NCBI GenBank assembly: GCA_018389105.1
Contig: JACATO010001143.1
Span: 186,001-250,000 of the forward strand
Length of the DNA: 64,000 nt
Direction of reading: 5' to 3'
Origin: Nautilus pompilius
Taxonomy: Eukaryota; Mollusca; Cephalopoda; Nautilida; Nautilidae
Part shown: positions 40,101 to 48,855 of the stretch, piece after piece
Position numbering within the stretch: position 1 is the stretch's first letter
Layout: each line of letters starts with the position of its first letter
Made by a program: the position numbers and the translations under genes
Notes under the pieces: model-generated
The model's input: the letters and a program-made list of their open reading frames with translations, nothing else
What the model was told of the DNA's origin: nothing
The model's database searches: none

Positions 40101-41509
40101 TTACATTGAGTGTTAGTTTCTTTCTGAACTTCTCTGCATTAGCTCCTACTATTCCTACTCAAAATCCATTTACAGGTGTGGAGGGATAGAGGATAGAAGG
40201 AAAAAATGTTTAAAATATCTTATTTCTAATACCTAGCTTCAGATTTCATTAGTCAAGACCTTGTAATTGTGTGAAGTCATGTATCATTGTTATGAACTTG
40301 GCAGATCACCAACTTTTCTTTTAACTAATAAATTTCTACTTATCTTAATCACTTGAACTAATGATTTAAAACATAAGGATATACCATGTATGCATGATTA
40401 CACATCTTCTGAAAATTATACTACAGTATGGTCCCACTCCCTCCCTACCTCCTCTCCACAGGGGTTTTCCCATGACCCTTTAGTTAAAGAATGCTATGTA
40501 TTTAGGCCAATAGTTACTGCTATAACCAGTTATAGCCGCTATAAATATAACTTTACCTTTGTGCTTGGAAAATTTTAAGTACCACCAAGTTTGTTTATTT
40601 CTGATGTACTTCCTGAAAAATGCTATTTGTGTGGTTAAATCTCTAGTGAATTTTTAACAATGCCATAGAAAGTTGAGTCACTATTGTGCAGCATGAGTCA
40701 TTGTTCTGTTACAAATTCTTTTTCTCTATATATGTGCAGTTAGTCTTGCAAAAGCTTATTGACAATGGAGTCATTACTTGACATTATAGTTTGGCAGCCA
40801 CATGGTGTCTGCCAAGAAGACAGGAGAATATCATGCTTAAACAGGGTCCCAAGTTCAGTTTAGTTATTACGAAGAGTGAGGAAGAAGACATGGCTTAAAG
40901 AGGCCCACAAGCAAAGAGAGATATTAGCAGTTTAATAATGTTTTCAACTGTCGGCCATTTTTTAAGTAGTGTCTAATTGTGAAATAGTCAATCTTGTGAA
41001 TTTATATTTTGTAGCATTAGCATTTTAAGGTTAATGTTTGACTGTTGCCTGGTGAACAAGGAAAACCACCTGTTTGCTTGTGGTCGCTTGTAGTTTCTTA
41101 TTCTAAACAATCTGACTGCTTGGCATTTCAGAGAACAGGAAAAGAAGTGATGAACCAGGTGCGGTGCCAAAAGCAGTTGGGGAATTGCGGGCCCATAAGG
41201 CTGATGGAATCTCAAAGGAATTCAGTTCATTTGGGTCCATCAGGTGATGAGTTCCTTGCTCCAGTTGAAAAATCAGATTCCGACAACTTCATGCAGAACT
41301 TTACAGAGACCATCTCCCAGGTAGCATGGGGACACGACATTAATTTGACCAAGCTGAAGGACATAGGAAAGAAGCAAGAGGTCATCAATTCACCTAAAAA
41401 ATTTTCTGCCAGTGGGAAAGATGCCAATCAGTCGAGTGTAACCTCCAGCCCACTTGATAGCATCCGGCAGAATCGAATCCATCCTATGAATGCTAAAGAT
41501 GAGACATGA
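18841..41509 (+). CDS. nan: TRPV cation channel, Nanchung/OCR type, complete 15-exon gene
   Basis: Plasma-membrane cation channel subunit. In insects Nanchung pairs with Inactive in mechanosensory cilia; C. elegans OCR proteins are relatives. Fifteen exons join in phase to 2499 nt (832 residues plus stop), very close to the roughly 830 residues I recall for Drosophila Nanchung. The N-terminal half has ankyrin repeats ([65 protein letters not shown]). [11 protein letters not shown] and [16 protein letters not shown] are Nanchung hallmarks. Then six membrane segments: S1 in exon 8, S2 in exon 9, S3 and part of S4 in exon 10, S4-S5 in exon 11, S5 into the pore in exon 12, S6 in exon 13. The pore loop reads MTLGEFS, and S6 reads [16 protein letters not shown]. 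The C-terminal tail of about 190 residues is basic then polar. The start at 18841 is the first in-frame ATG; earlier ATGs are out of frame or quickly stopped. Confidence 0.94.
19117..20143 (+). other. TRPV intron 1
   Basis: AT-rich non-coding DNA. Nothing recognised beyond short simple runs. Confidence 0.6.
20144..20393 (+). CDS. nan: TRPV exon 2 (first ankyrin repeats)
   Basis: 250 nt from [19 protein letters not shown] to YEGEEYY, including [15 protein letters not shown]. Acceptor TTAG, donor GTATAG, ends in phase 1. Confidence 0.92.
20436..20714 (-). other. Unassigned antisense open frame in TRPV intron 2
   Basis: About 92 codons reading [19 protein letters not shown] ... [19 protein letters not shown]. 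The composition looks protein-like rather than repeat-derived. There is no ATG at its start and no family I recognise. It could be a fragment of a mobile element. Confidence 0.2.
22135..23135 (-). mobile_element. Decayed CR1/L2-like LINE fragment, antisense
   Basis: Read on the minus strand, the stretch near 22595-22640 gives [13 protein letters not shown], a worn form of the reverse-transcriptase motif PQGSILGP. The DNA around 22960-23120 (TTAAAACCATGTTGACTTGC, then GTAGTTTCCAGGATTGG) matches from memory the antisense of the N-terminal RT region of widespread CR1/L2-type LINEs. The 22150-22260 part resembles their 3' end. Many stops; ends approximate. Confidence 0.5.
25616..25771 (+). CDS. 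nan: TRPV exon 3 (ankyrin)
   Basis: 156 nt, [19 protein letters not shown] then [16 protein letters not shown]. The acceptor is good (GACAG). The donor is a poor GTTCAT, chosen because it keeps phase with exon 4. Confidence 0.85.
25772..26567 (+). other. TRPV intron 3
   Basis: AT-rich, with a (TA)n run at 26159-26179. Nothing else seen. Confidence 0.6.
26568..26722 (+). CDS. nan: TRPV exon 4 (ankyrin)
   Basis: 155 nt, [18 protein letters not shown] then [20 protein letters not shown], ending NDQV. Donor GTATGT; a GTGGTA three bases earlier is the weaker choice. Confidence 0.93.
27219..27362 (+). CDS. nan: TRPV exon 5 (ankyrin)
   Basis: 144 nt, [16 protein letters not shown] then [20 protein letters not shown]. 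Acceptor CTTTCAG, donor GTAAGC, phase 0. Confidence 0.93.
27363..30236 (+). other. TRPV intron 5
   Basis: Contains a sense-strand LINE fragment at about 29640-29960. Elsewhere AT-rich with no recognised feature. Confidence 0.6.
29640..29960 (+). mobile_element. CR1/L2-like LINE fragment (reverse-transcriptase C-terminus)
   Basis: [11 protein letters not shown] near 29700 matches the LINE motif RRLRGDLIEVFK. The frame from about 29800 reads [18 protein letters not shown] then [20 protein letters not shown], which follows the LINE C-terminal pattern of RG..YKL, then FFS.RV...WN.LP..VV. It has stops and gaps and is 5' truncated. Confidence 0.55.
30237..30318 (+). CDS. nan: TRPV exon 6
   Basis: 82 nt, [20 protein letters not shown] then IGPDGRT, a near match to Drosophila Nanchung [20 protein letters not shown]. 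Acceptor CATAG, donor GTAAGT. Confidence 0.94.
30657..30856 (+). repeat. Left arm of the Tc1 element
   Basis: Outer core TTGAAAATTAGAATATTGTGG at about 30671 and inner core CTCTCAAAATATTAGAATAT at 30831. Inverted copy of the right arm; first bases eroded. Confidence 0.85.
30928..31884 (-). CDS. Tc1-family transposase, open for 318 codons, N-terminus damaged
   Basis: DDE transposase that cuts and pastes the element at TA sites. Two helix-turn-helix motifs at the N-terminus ([20 protein letters not shown] and [16 protein letters not shown]) are followed by a DD34E catalytic domain: [17 protein letters not shown] and [12 protein letters not shown]. It ends [18 protein letters not shown]. The usual start [13 protein letters not shown] is present just upstream (ATG near 31910) but in another frame. 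Against the family form I remember, a short stretch after QKT is missing, so the two parts do not read together. The remaining frame has no stop. The protein is strikingly like Tc1 transposases of fish and amphibians. Confidence 0.93.
   Translation of the reverse strand: MSRRHSKPQKVIAERAGCLQSAVSKHIHGKLTGREKCGRKRCTSKRDDCSLERIAKQSRFKNFGELHKEWPEAGVSASRVTTHRRVQEMGYKCHIPSVKPLLNQRQYQKHLTWAKQKKNWTVAQWSKVLFSDESKFCISFGNQSPTVWRKSGEAQNPSCLKSSVKFPQPVMIWGAMSSAGVGPLCFIKSKVNAAVYQEILEHFMLPSADKLYGDANFLFQQDLAPAHNAKTTSNWFADHGITVLDWPANSPDLNPIENLWGIVKRKMRDTRPNNTDELKAAIKATWASITPQQCHRLIASMPRRIDAVIRAKGAPTKY
31989..32194 (-). repeat. Right arm of the Tc1 element
   Basis: Inner core AATATTCTAATATTTTGAGA from about 31993 and outer core ATATTCTAATTTTTTGAGAT then GCACCTG, next to a TA and a (TA)n run. 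Confidence 0.88.
33508..33623 (+). CDS. nan: TRPV exon 7 (pre-S1)
   Basis: 116 nt, completes [17 protein letters not shown] and ends [11 protein letters not shown]. Acceptor TTAAAG, donor GTTAAT. Confidence 0.92.
33624..34124 (+). other. TRPV intron 7
   Basis: AT-rich, one AAGGGAGATAATC motif at 33958-33971. Nothing else seen. Confidence 0.6.
34125..34238 (+). CDS. nan: TRPV exon 8 (S1)
   Basis: 114 nt, [19 protein letters not shown] then [13 protein letters not shown]. It holds membrane segment S1 and the start of the S1-S2 loop. Donor GTAGGT. Confidence 0.93.
34380..34487 (+). CDS. nan: TRPV exon 9 (S2)
   Basis: 108 nt, [20 protein letters not shown] then [16 protein letters not shown]. 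Membrane segment S2, notably Cys-rich. Donor GTAAGT. Confidence 0.93.
34488..35066 (+). other. TRPV intron 9
   Basis: Carries two same-strand copies of the short motif GGGAGATAACTC, at 34705-34718 and 34935-34948, 230 bp apart. No gene. Confidence 0.7.
35067..35218 (+). CDS. nan: TRPV exon 10 (S3, start of S4)
   Basis: 152 nt, [20 protein letters not shown] then [21 protein letters not shown]3 and most of S4. Donor GTAAGT splits an Arg codon. Confidence 0.93.
35320..35429 (+). CDS. nan: TRPV exon 11 (S4-S5 linker, S5)
   Basis: 110 nt, [20 protein letters not shown] then [26 protein letters not shown] is the conserved S4-S5 linker. Donor GTCAGT. Confidence 0.93.
35928..36028 (+). CDS. nan: TRPV exon 12 (pore loop)
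   Basis: 101 nt, [17 protein letters not shown] then [22 protein letters not shown] is the selectivity-filter region with an acidic residue. Donor GTAAGT. Confidence 0.93.
36029..37910 (+). other. TRPV introns 12 and 13 (around exon 13)
   Basis: AT-rich sequence on both sides of exon 13. A 188-codon frame ending at 38198 runs from intron 13 through exon 14; only the exon part is real. Other features not seen. Confidence 0.55.
36644..36805 (+). CDS. nan: TRPV exon 13 (S6)
   Basis: 162 nt, [20 protein letters not shown] then S6 [16 protein letters not shown] and [10 protein letters not shown]. Donor GTGACC is weak but in phase. Confidence 0.93.
37911..38105 (+). CDS. nan: TRPV exon 14 (TRP region and tail)
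   Basis: 195 nt, [20 protein letters not shown] ... [13 protein letters not shown]. The start is set by TTGCAG; the donor is GTAAAG. Basic cytosolic segment after S6. Confidence 0.92.
38106..41131 (+). other. TRPV intron 14
   Basis: Three kb of AT-rich DNA before the last exon. It holds a two-unit relic of the 58-bp repeat family (40812-40905). Nothing else recognised. Confidence 0.6.
40812..40905 (+). repeat. Relic of the 58-bp repeat family
   Basis: Two worn units: AAGACAGGAGAATATCATGC with ACAGGGTCCCAAGTTCAG, then TTTAGTTATTACGAAGAGTG with AGACATGGCTTA. Confidence 0.65.
41132..41509 (+). CDS. nan: TRPV exon 15 (C-terminal tail)
   Basis: 378 nt including TGA, from [17 protein letters not shown] to NAKDET. 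It is in phase with exon 14, polar, Ser/Lys-rich and without recognisable domains. Acceptor TTTCAG. Confidence 0.85.
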   Translation, partial: RTGKEVMNQVRCQKQLGNCGPIRLMESQRNSVHLGPSGDEFLAPVEKSDSDNFMQNFTETISQVAWGHDINLTKLKDIGKKQEVINSPKKFSASGKDANQSSVTSSPLDSIRQNRIHPMNAKDET

Positions 41510-41592
41510 GAAAGGTGAGAAAAGTAAACAATGAAATGTTTGGGGGGATAATTAAGTTAGGTATGGGAGGGGGAGAAAGAACACAGAACAAG

Positions 41593-41598
41593 AATAAA
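41593..41598 (+). terminator. Proximal poly(A) signal of TRPV
   Basis: AATAAA, 84 nt downstream of the TGA at 41507-41509. Confidence 0.45.
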
Positions 41599-44500
41599 CA
41601 AAACAATGTAATGTCAAACAAATTTTTATTTTTTAATTAATAGTATATCTGATATTACTGTTTTTTTTTTTTATTTTATAATGAAAATGTAAAGGACTTT
41701 AGATAAAAGACTACTACTTATAATCCTGTTGGTTGGTTACAAATTTTTTATTATGCAAAAGGCTCAGGTCAATTTATACTAGTGAGGTTCAAGGGAAACC
41801 AGTCCAGATATCATTATAGTAATGCTGTTACAGCCGGGTTTTATCTGAATGTTCCTAGTATACACCTGGATGCCACACCCTTGGTAAAGAAAGATTTGTC
41901 CCTATTGTTGAGATGTCAGCACTCAGTTTGATTTATTAGGTTTTGTTTAGTTACACAGGACACAAAGCCATTCCAACCCTTACTTCAGGTTAAAATATCT
42001 CTCAACACTTGCTTAGCCTGGCCAGTTTCTCCTCTTATTTGCGGCTAGGGCAGAATGAAATAATGGGACATCTTGTTGAGTGTAGATGGACATATACCTA
42101 CTGTGGTTATCTATATTTCCATTCCTTGTCACCAAACAAGCTTAGGTAAAACACAAAAAAGGGTTGGAAGAAGCTGTTTGCCCTTTGTCTTGGGACTTCT
42201 GTTCTTTTCTCGTCATAACCGTTTGTTTAAAAGATGTCTCAGCTTACACTCGGCATAACCAACAAAGAGAGATTTTTGCTTGTTTTCAACAGGCATCTGA
42301 TGCTTGTCATCATAGGAGATTACAACTGGTTCAGTGCCCTATGCTTGCCAAGCACAAAGTAGGTGGTCTGAAGACTATCTTTACCACCATTTACTTACTG
42401 TTCCTGACACTGCCGGTCTGTGCAGACTTTGTTACTTTGGTATAAAATATCCAATAAAACCAGTGTGTGCTATATAGGAACTGGTGACTTGTTTGTTTGT
42501 TGTTTTTTTCCAGAAACTGCTGATGTTATAGATCTCCCTAAAATTGATTTTCACTTATTCTCTTGTTTACAAGCTGGTCCCCCAACGGTTAACTTTGTTG
42601 TCTGCAGAGACTCTACAGTGCCAATGAAGAAAATTGCCTTCTGCTAACATGTCCACAATAATCACCTTGAGCATTCAGCAAACCCAGCGGATGCTGTTTG
42701 TCACTGGAGAACTCGGGGTGTTTCTCTGATACAGTATTACCTTTTGGATTTTATAAAATAAGAAAACGGTCAGCAATATTGTTTGATCTCTGAATCTGAG
42801 CAGTTATAAAATAGAATGTTATTGTGAGTTCCTGTATACACGACAGCACTAAATATAGAATTACTACGTCACAGCCAGTTACAGAAATATAAAGACTTAT
42901 TATGTAAATGTGTGATGTTTACATTCAGAATTACTTTATTATAATTACAATAATGTTGATGATGATGATAATTAATGAAAAATGTTCCAATTTCATATAT
43001 TGGTTTAATTGAAATTTATTAGCTTTTTCCTTCTGTTTAAAAACAAATCTGTAATTATAAAGTTGGATTTTATCACTCACAAAAAAGCCTGCAATCTGCT
43101 AGGGTCTTGTCCAGATGAGATCCAGAAGCTGGATGCCATTACGGAAGCGCTTTTCTTCATCTGGGTTTCATTTGAACATCCTCTCTATCATCGGTTCTTT
43201 ACAAACAGAAAAGGAGTTACTGTAATTAGTGGGATGCTATTGTTGCTTCCTGATGGAAATCTATTGTTTTTCTGTTTTTGTAGCTTTTACAATGTTTTCT
43301 TAAACAGTTCCATTTTTCAATTGGGTTTTTTTAAAAAAAATGTATAACTTCTTGAGAAGTTTCTTTATCATAGAGTTAACACCTGCTAAATGAACAGGTA
43401 AAACAGTGCTGCTTTCACGTGGTGATGTGTAATGGGCTTCTCTGCTTTTAACCACCTTTGAATATTTTCATTTTAAAAGTTTTTTACTTGAAATCTTTAT
43501 TTTGTGCAAAATTTGAAATCCGTCCATGTTTGAAACTACACATCAAAGCGCACATAGATACTGTGCACAAATGCAATTATTTTTTTCCATTATTGCAAAA
43601 TGTTGAGAATTCTTAGTGAGAGAGAGAGAGAGGGGGGCTGATAATCCGTATATTTATTTTTTAATTATTATTTACTAAAATATGAATTGTTGTTTAACTG
43701 TTTTTTCCCTTTCGTTTTATGAAAGCACTGAACCTTCCTGACTAAAAATTATTATTTAGGATTATTCTTGACCCATTTTATACTTTGAAGGTTTTGTGGA
43801 AGTACAAAGGCATTTTTCTGCTGTAAACTTTCATGGCATTGTTTTGTGAGTTTGTATATATTTATATACAGATCCTTACCATAATAATTTGAATACCATA
43901 GATTTTTCATATGCATTGTTCTGTAATGTCTGCACTAATGTTATTTTCAGTATTTGATAGTAGCATCTATTGTATGGTATAAAGTTTGTTGATGTCCAGT
44001 TTTTCCCAGCATTTCTTCATTTGGAGCTGTGAGGTTGGTTTTGGTCGTCTAGCCTGTAGTTGTCAACCAGGATGCTTGAGGTTCAGGCTCTTTGGAGGGG
44101 AGCAGTGAAGCAAGTTTCACATCTTCGAGCCTGCAGTTCTGGTTGCATTGAGTGTTGCTTTATCCATGTGGCATCAAGGATCCCATGATCAAATGGAGGA
44201 AGAGGGTATTTCTTAGGACAGATATGTAACTGGTGGGAATTTCAGATGTTTTGTCTCTGTCAGCTGTCTGTCCACACCATTGCTCCGATTCCACCATAAA
44301 GGTCAAACCCTTTGGCCAACCTTTCTCTAACCCTGTTAATGATGCGAGGAGCCGGCCAGGTGGTGGCTTTATACAACTCACCCAGTGCCTGGTCTATGGA
44401 GGAGCCATCACACAATGATGGCAGTGAAGCTGAAAGGAATCATTGGCACTCACTACAGATTTGGTGAGCATTGGACTGTTCTTTGCATGCAGTAGGATGA

Positions 44501-45800
44501 ACATCTAGTCCAACCTTACTCACTAAACAGATGATTTATTCCCTGAAAAATGAACCAAGAGGCCAGTTACCAAACCCCAGAGGAAACATCCCAGTCACTA
44601 AAAGTACTAATCAGATGATAGACTGGCTGTTCTTTTGTTTTTGCTCTTCAACTGGATACTTTGAAGATATCTCTGATGTCTGACCCAGATTCTGAACTAT
44701 ACTGTGGATTCTACTTGCCTCATAACAGAACTCCTCCTCCTGTTTTGGTTAAATATCTAGTTGGTTGACAAATTTTTTGCATCAATATGAGAAAGGAATA
44801 AAAAATATATCAGTATCGGTTTTTATGGTTGAGCTACAGTAGGTTTTGGATGTGAACCAAGCTACCAGGTGGAGTGGTTTCTGTTTCAATGAATCAGCAC
44901 TGGATGGAATCTGAAATTTGTCATTCTGTCCAGTCATAATTAAGAGAGTGTTTTTCCCACACACACACAAAAAAGATCTACCTTGCAAAAGCCAATGAAA
45001 AGAGATTCTGAACATTAGAACTTTGATAAGAAACAAAGGGTCAGACCTGTTTCATTGTGTTGTATTTTTTTAAGGGCCTTTGCCAGTTTTTCCAGCATTG
45101 CATCATGGGAATGTTGTGTCCTAATTATCAGTGGATAGAAATGCCTGAGATTCCTTGCACCCAGTGCTTTGAATACATTTTATTAAACCCTACATATGAG
45201 TCACAAGCAATTATCGTTGTCAAATGATAAAGGAAAGAAATAAAGTTTGATAATTTCAAACAAAATCTTTCGCCGAGTGTATAGTCAAATTCAGGCGGCA
45301 TTTTATGACAACACTTCTTTTTCTTTTTGAGCAGAATATTAATTTTTAGGGGTTCCTAATAAATCAAGTTTGTTGTAATTTAAGCGCTGGCCTGGGCTTA
45401 TTAATAAGATTGACCTCTCATACTTTTGATAGCATGAGCTTTTATTAGAGTGCAGGCCAAATAGTCGAGAAGAATCTGGGTGATTGTAAGGGTGGGCTCA
45501 TGTAACCCTTACCCAAAATGTATAATACAGCATTGTGTTTACTTATATTCTTAGTGTTTTATTATTTATTTGTGATTGGTTTTGTTTTTTGTTTTGTTTT
45601 TTTAAATCCATGGAGTGAAGACAAAACGTAATGTCTGTTTGACGTATTACTGTATTATGACCAAAAACTTTCCGTAAACTATACTAGGGTTAAGTCCTGG
45701 TATAAATGCCTTGTCTGGACCTATGTTATTGTCCAGTATCTTGCCTATTAGGTTTTTTTTTTTTTTTTATTTTGAAACTGTTCAGCTTTGTAAATATTGA

Positions 45801-45806
45801 AATAAA
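45801..45806 (+). terminator. Possible distal poly(A) signal of TRPV
   Basis: AATAAA followed by a T/G-rich stretch, at the end of a long T-rich region. Assignment to the TRPV transcript is inference. Confidence 0.3.
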
Positions 45807-46914
45807 GTTTGGTTTAATAAATTGTCTAACTATTAGATTTTTTTTTTAAGTGAAATCTATACTGAAGGTTTTTTTTTTGTTATCATCGTCAAGGTCTTCA
45901 CCTATTTACTTGCCTACTATAAGTATCAATGCTTATTGCCCTGAACCCCATCAAGCCACAAATAATTAACGTCACTGGCTGCTGACTTGAGTCCATCACC
46001 TGGCAGCCAATGTGTGTTGACATAAAGCAGGCAGCGATGTTTGCTTTTGTGTTAATTTAATCTGCTTCATCTTGAAATCATTCACAGTTAATATCAAAAT
46101 TTGAATTTAGACTCAATTTTTGTGTTGTTCACAAATAATCACCCAGTTGAATGTCTTGTAATGATGACTAATTGTTGACATCAGGAAGGTTACAAATTCC
46201 CTTTTAATCCTGTCACCTAGCAGCTGATTGGTCTCGCCTTAAGCATCATGATGTTGATATCTCCTGCCTTTCTCTCAGCAAGAAAACCCAGAATATCAGT
46301 GTCTGTTAGATGGTTATGAAAACAGCCAATATTTCAACTTTTATGAAGTCTGATTAACTGCAGCAAGATAAGGGTAAAGTGAGAATTTGGTGATTATGAG
46401 GGAGAAAGAGGCCATCAATCTGAATCTTGATGATAGTATTTATCAGCTTAATTACACTTGACAAAAGTGTATTATTCTCATTAAGAATTTTATTAGTAAC
46501 TGTTGACAGCTTCACACATGCCCACATCCTCTGATTATTTTGTAAAAACCCAATTAGGTTTTCTCTTAACTCTAACTTGGTAGCTGTAATAAATCCACAA
46601 TTTTTTTTTTAAATAAGGTCTTCCCACCTTGACAGTGTATGTTCAAATGAGGATTGATGCAATGGAGCTAAAACCTCATTTCTTCTGTTTGATTCTTTGG
46701 TTAATTACTGATAACATTCTGTTTAATGCTGGAATATACACTGATCTTCATGAATTTGTTTTTTGACTTTTGACAAGATCCAAGCAGTTGGGTATTGGCT
46801 TTGGTCATGAAGCAAGTTACCTGGGTAGTAATGGTCGAGCATTAGCCACAGAACTGACACTGTGTACCCAGGTAAACCTTACCAGAATTCTTGATTTTTA
46901 GATGTGGCCCACTG

Positions 46915-47035
46915 GTGAAGAAACCATTCAAAGGGGGCATGCCAAACTGATCCTGTCTCAAATGGGATCCAAACTCACTGGAGGGCCCTTAAATATGGCA
47001 GCACAGTAGTCCACCACTGGATCGCCAGCTAACAC
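46915..47035 (-). repeat. tRNA-derived SINE, copy 2
   Basis: Read on the minus strand: GGCGATCCAGTGGTGGACTA (A-box-like), then CTGTGCTGCCATATTTAAGG, then GTGAGTTTGGATCCCA (B-box-like), then GATCAGTTTGGCATGCCCC. It shares several blocks with the copy at 5.92-6.03 kb. Confidence 0.65.
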
Positions 47036-48013
47036 AGATTTTGATTAGCCCTTTCCAATTTTTTTCTGCCATATATTAATAATATTTTCTTTCTTAAATG
47101 TTACTTTTAACTGTAATCATTGGCGGCAAGTTTGGGTTACCGTAGCATTTTATATAATTAGTACTAAAGAAGCCTGGTAAATGCATTTTAGTAAGCTTGG
47201 TCATTGTATGAAGAAGTAAATTGTATAGTTACAAATGAATATGTTTTATTTCACTACTATCTTGACATCCATATAAATACACAGGTGGTTAGTAAATATC
47301 AGTCCCTGCTAAGTATGTATAGGAATTGTGGCTGGCATCAGCTTACTGTTGTTTTATTTTAAAGGGAGATAATTTCAAATACTAGAATGAATGAATGAAT
47401 CAAAACAGGTCTTAAGTGAGAGCATGAAGTTGAATATATAAGAAATTTAGTATCTTCCTTTCTTCACCATAAGACAACGTGGTCTGCTGCATTGACTACT
47501 GTGTGTCAGACACTGACTGAACCGTTCAGCAATGGTGCCAGATACTAGCATTATGGATTTAGAAACCGCCATGAGATGCAACCATCGTGTCATATTTCCC
47601 CACAGCTTCAATCATTGTGTACTTTCAGACATTTTGTGAAACAACGCAGCTGCAAAGTAATCAGACCATACCTGTTTGTTTGTTTTTTTCCACTTTTTCT
47701 CTGTTTCTTGATAAAAAAAAGATCAGAACCGCTTATTGGTGATGTTTATCATTCCAATAATAAAAAGAAATAAAAGCATCATCATGCAGTAAATGGGATT
47801 TTGCTGAAGAGGTTTCTTAGATCATAGGCAAGTTTGAATGTCCAAGCGCAAGAATTTACATTTTACATTGGACTATTGTCGGTAACGAGTAAACAAGCGC
47901 TCATTGTAATGTTTAAGCTAGAGTCACGTTTCTCCCATCAACACCTAATCTAAATATACCGTTCAAAGAAAAGCAGTAATTACTATCTGAATGACCCGTA
48001 TTTTAAAAAAAAG

Positions 48014-48019
48014 TTTATT
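48014..48019 (-). terminator. Candidate poly(A) signal of the GTPase-kinase gene
   Basis: AATAAA on the minus strand, about 430 nt after the stop codon at 48453-48451. Confidence 0.4.
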
Positions 48020-48450
48020 TTCCTGATTTTTGTACTTGTTAAGATGACAGTGCAAACATTTTTTTACGCGATTTATAGAATTATTCAATTTAAGCTAATG
48101 GCGAATAATTGTAATGTTCGTAAATACGCCCCCTAGTGGAGAAATGCTTAGCTCATGAGTCAAAATCAAAGTAACGTACATACAGAACATTTAGGCAAAA
48201 TTTACGTTTGTGCTTGAGGCTATATCTAATATTGGGGAAGCGAAATTCATCTTCTCCGTTCAGTAAGAAGTCCACATAACTAATATATTCGAGTTTTAAA
48301 GTTACTGATGCATGAATTTTAGTTAAAAAAAAAATTAGATGAATGTTACACCATGAAATGGTTTAATCAGATAATACAAGTCCTTTTCTGTGAACGTGGA
48401 GTGTTTTATACTCTAGTAAGCTGTGGTGGGTTGAGGAGATTTGGGATCAG

Positions 48451-48855
48451 TTAGGACTGTGAACAATTCTTAATAAAATTATCAAAAAACATCAGCAACT
48501 TTCTGGATGTTGGTCTCTTGATCGGGTCCGGGTCCCAACCCTGAACCATCATCTCCTTCCAGTTGTCGGGTGGCTTCGAGCTGATGGACACGGATGGCCT
48601 CAGTCCGTTCTTCACCGAGTGCTCCATGGATCTCACAATCTTTGGCCCCAGATGGTCCGCGGCGTCGATCCCGTACCACATCTCCCACATCATCACGGCG
48701 AAGCTGTAACTGTCCGCTTTCTGGTCGTAGATCGTGGTTCCGTCGAAGATCTCCGGTGCCATGTAGCATGGCGAGCCCGCGATCGTTCCTGTTATATCCG
48801 TGACGGGCTTCGCTAGTCCGACATCCGTCAGCTTTACTTCCTTATTTTTCGTCAC
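48451..48855 (-). CDS. GTPase-kinase exon 9 (activation segment to stop)
   Basis: 405 nt with TAA, VTKNKEVKLTDVGLAKPVTD, GSPCYMAPEIFDG, DSYSFAVMMWEMWYG, DPDPIKRPTSRKLL. The C-lobe is complete, and the protein ends 15-20 residues after it. Confidence 0.95.
   Translation of the reverse strand: MTKNKEVKLTDVGLAKPVTDITGTIAGSPCYMAPEIFDGTTIYDQKADSYSFAVMMWEMWYGIDAADHLGPKIVRSMEHSVKNGLRPSVSISSKPPDNWKEMMVQGWDPDPIKRPTSRKLLMFFDNFIKNCSQS

Larger units (their letters stand above)
41510..45830 (+). other. TRPV 3' UTR and downstream sequence
   Basis: No gene seen. Poly(A) signals AATAAA at 41593-41598 (84 nt after the stop) and 45801-45806 suggest a short and perhaps a very long 3' UTR; which is used cannot be told from sequence. 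A short GA/G run lies near 43616-43637. Confidence 0.5.
45831..48450. other. Intergenic between TRPV and GTPase-kinase
   Basis: Holds the second SINE copy (46915-47035) and one AAAGGGAGATAATTTC motif (47361-47376). No gene seen. Confidence 0.6.
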
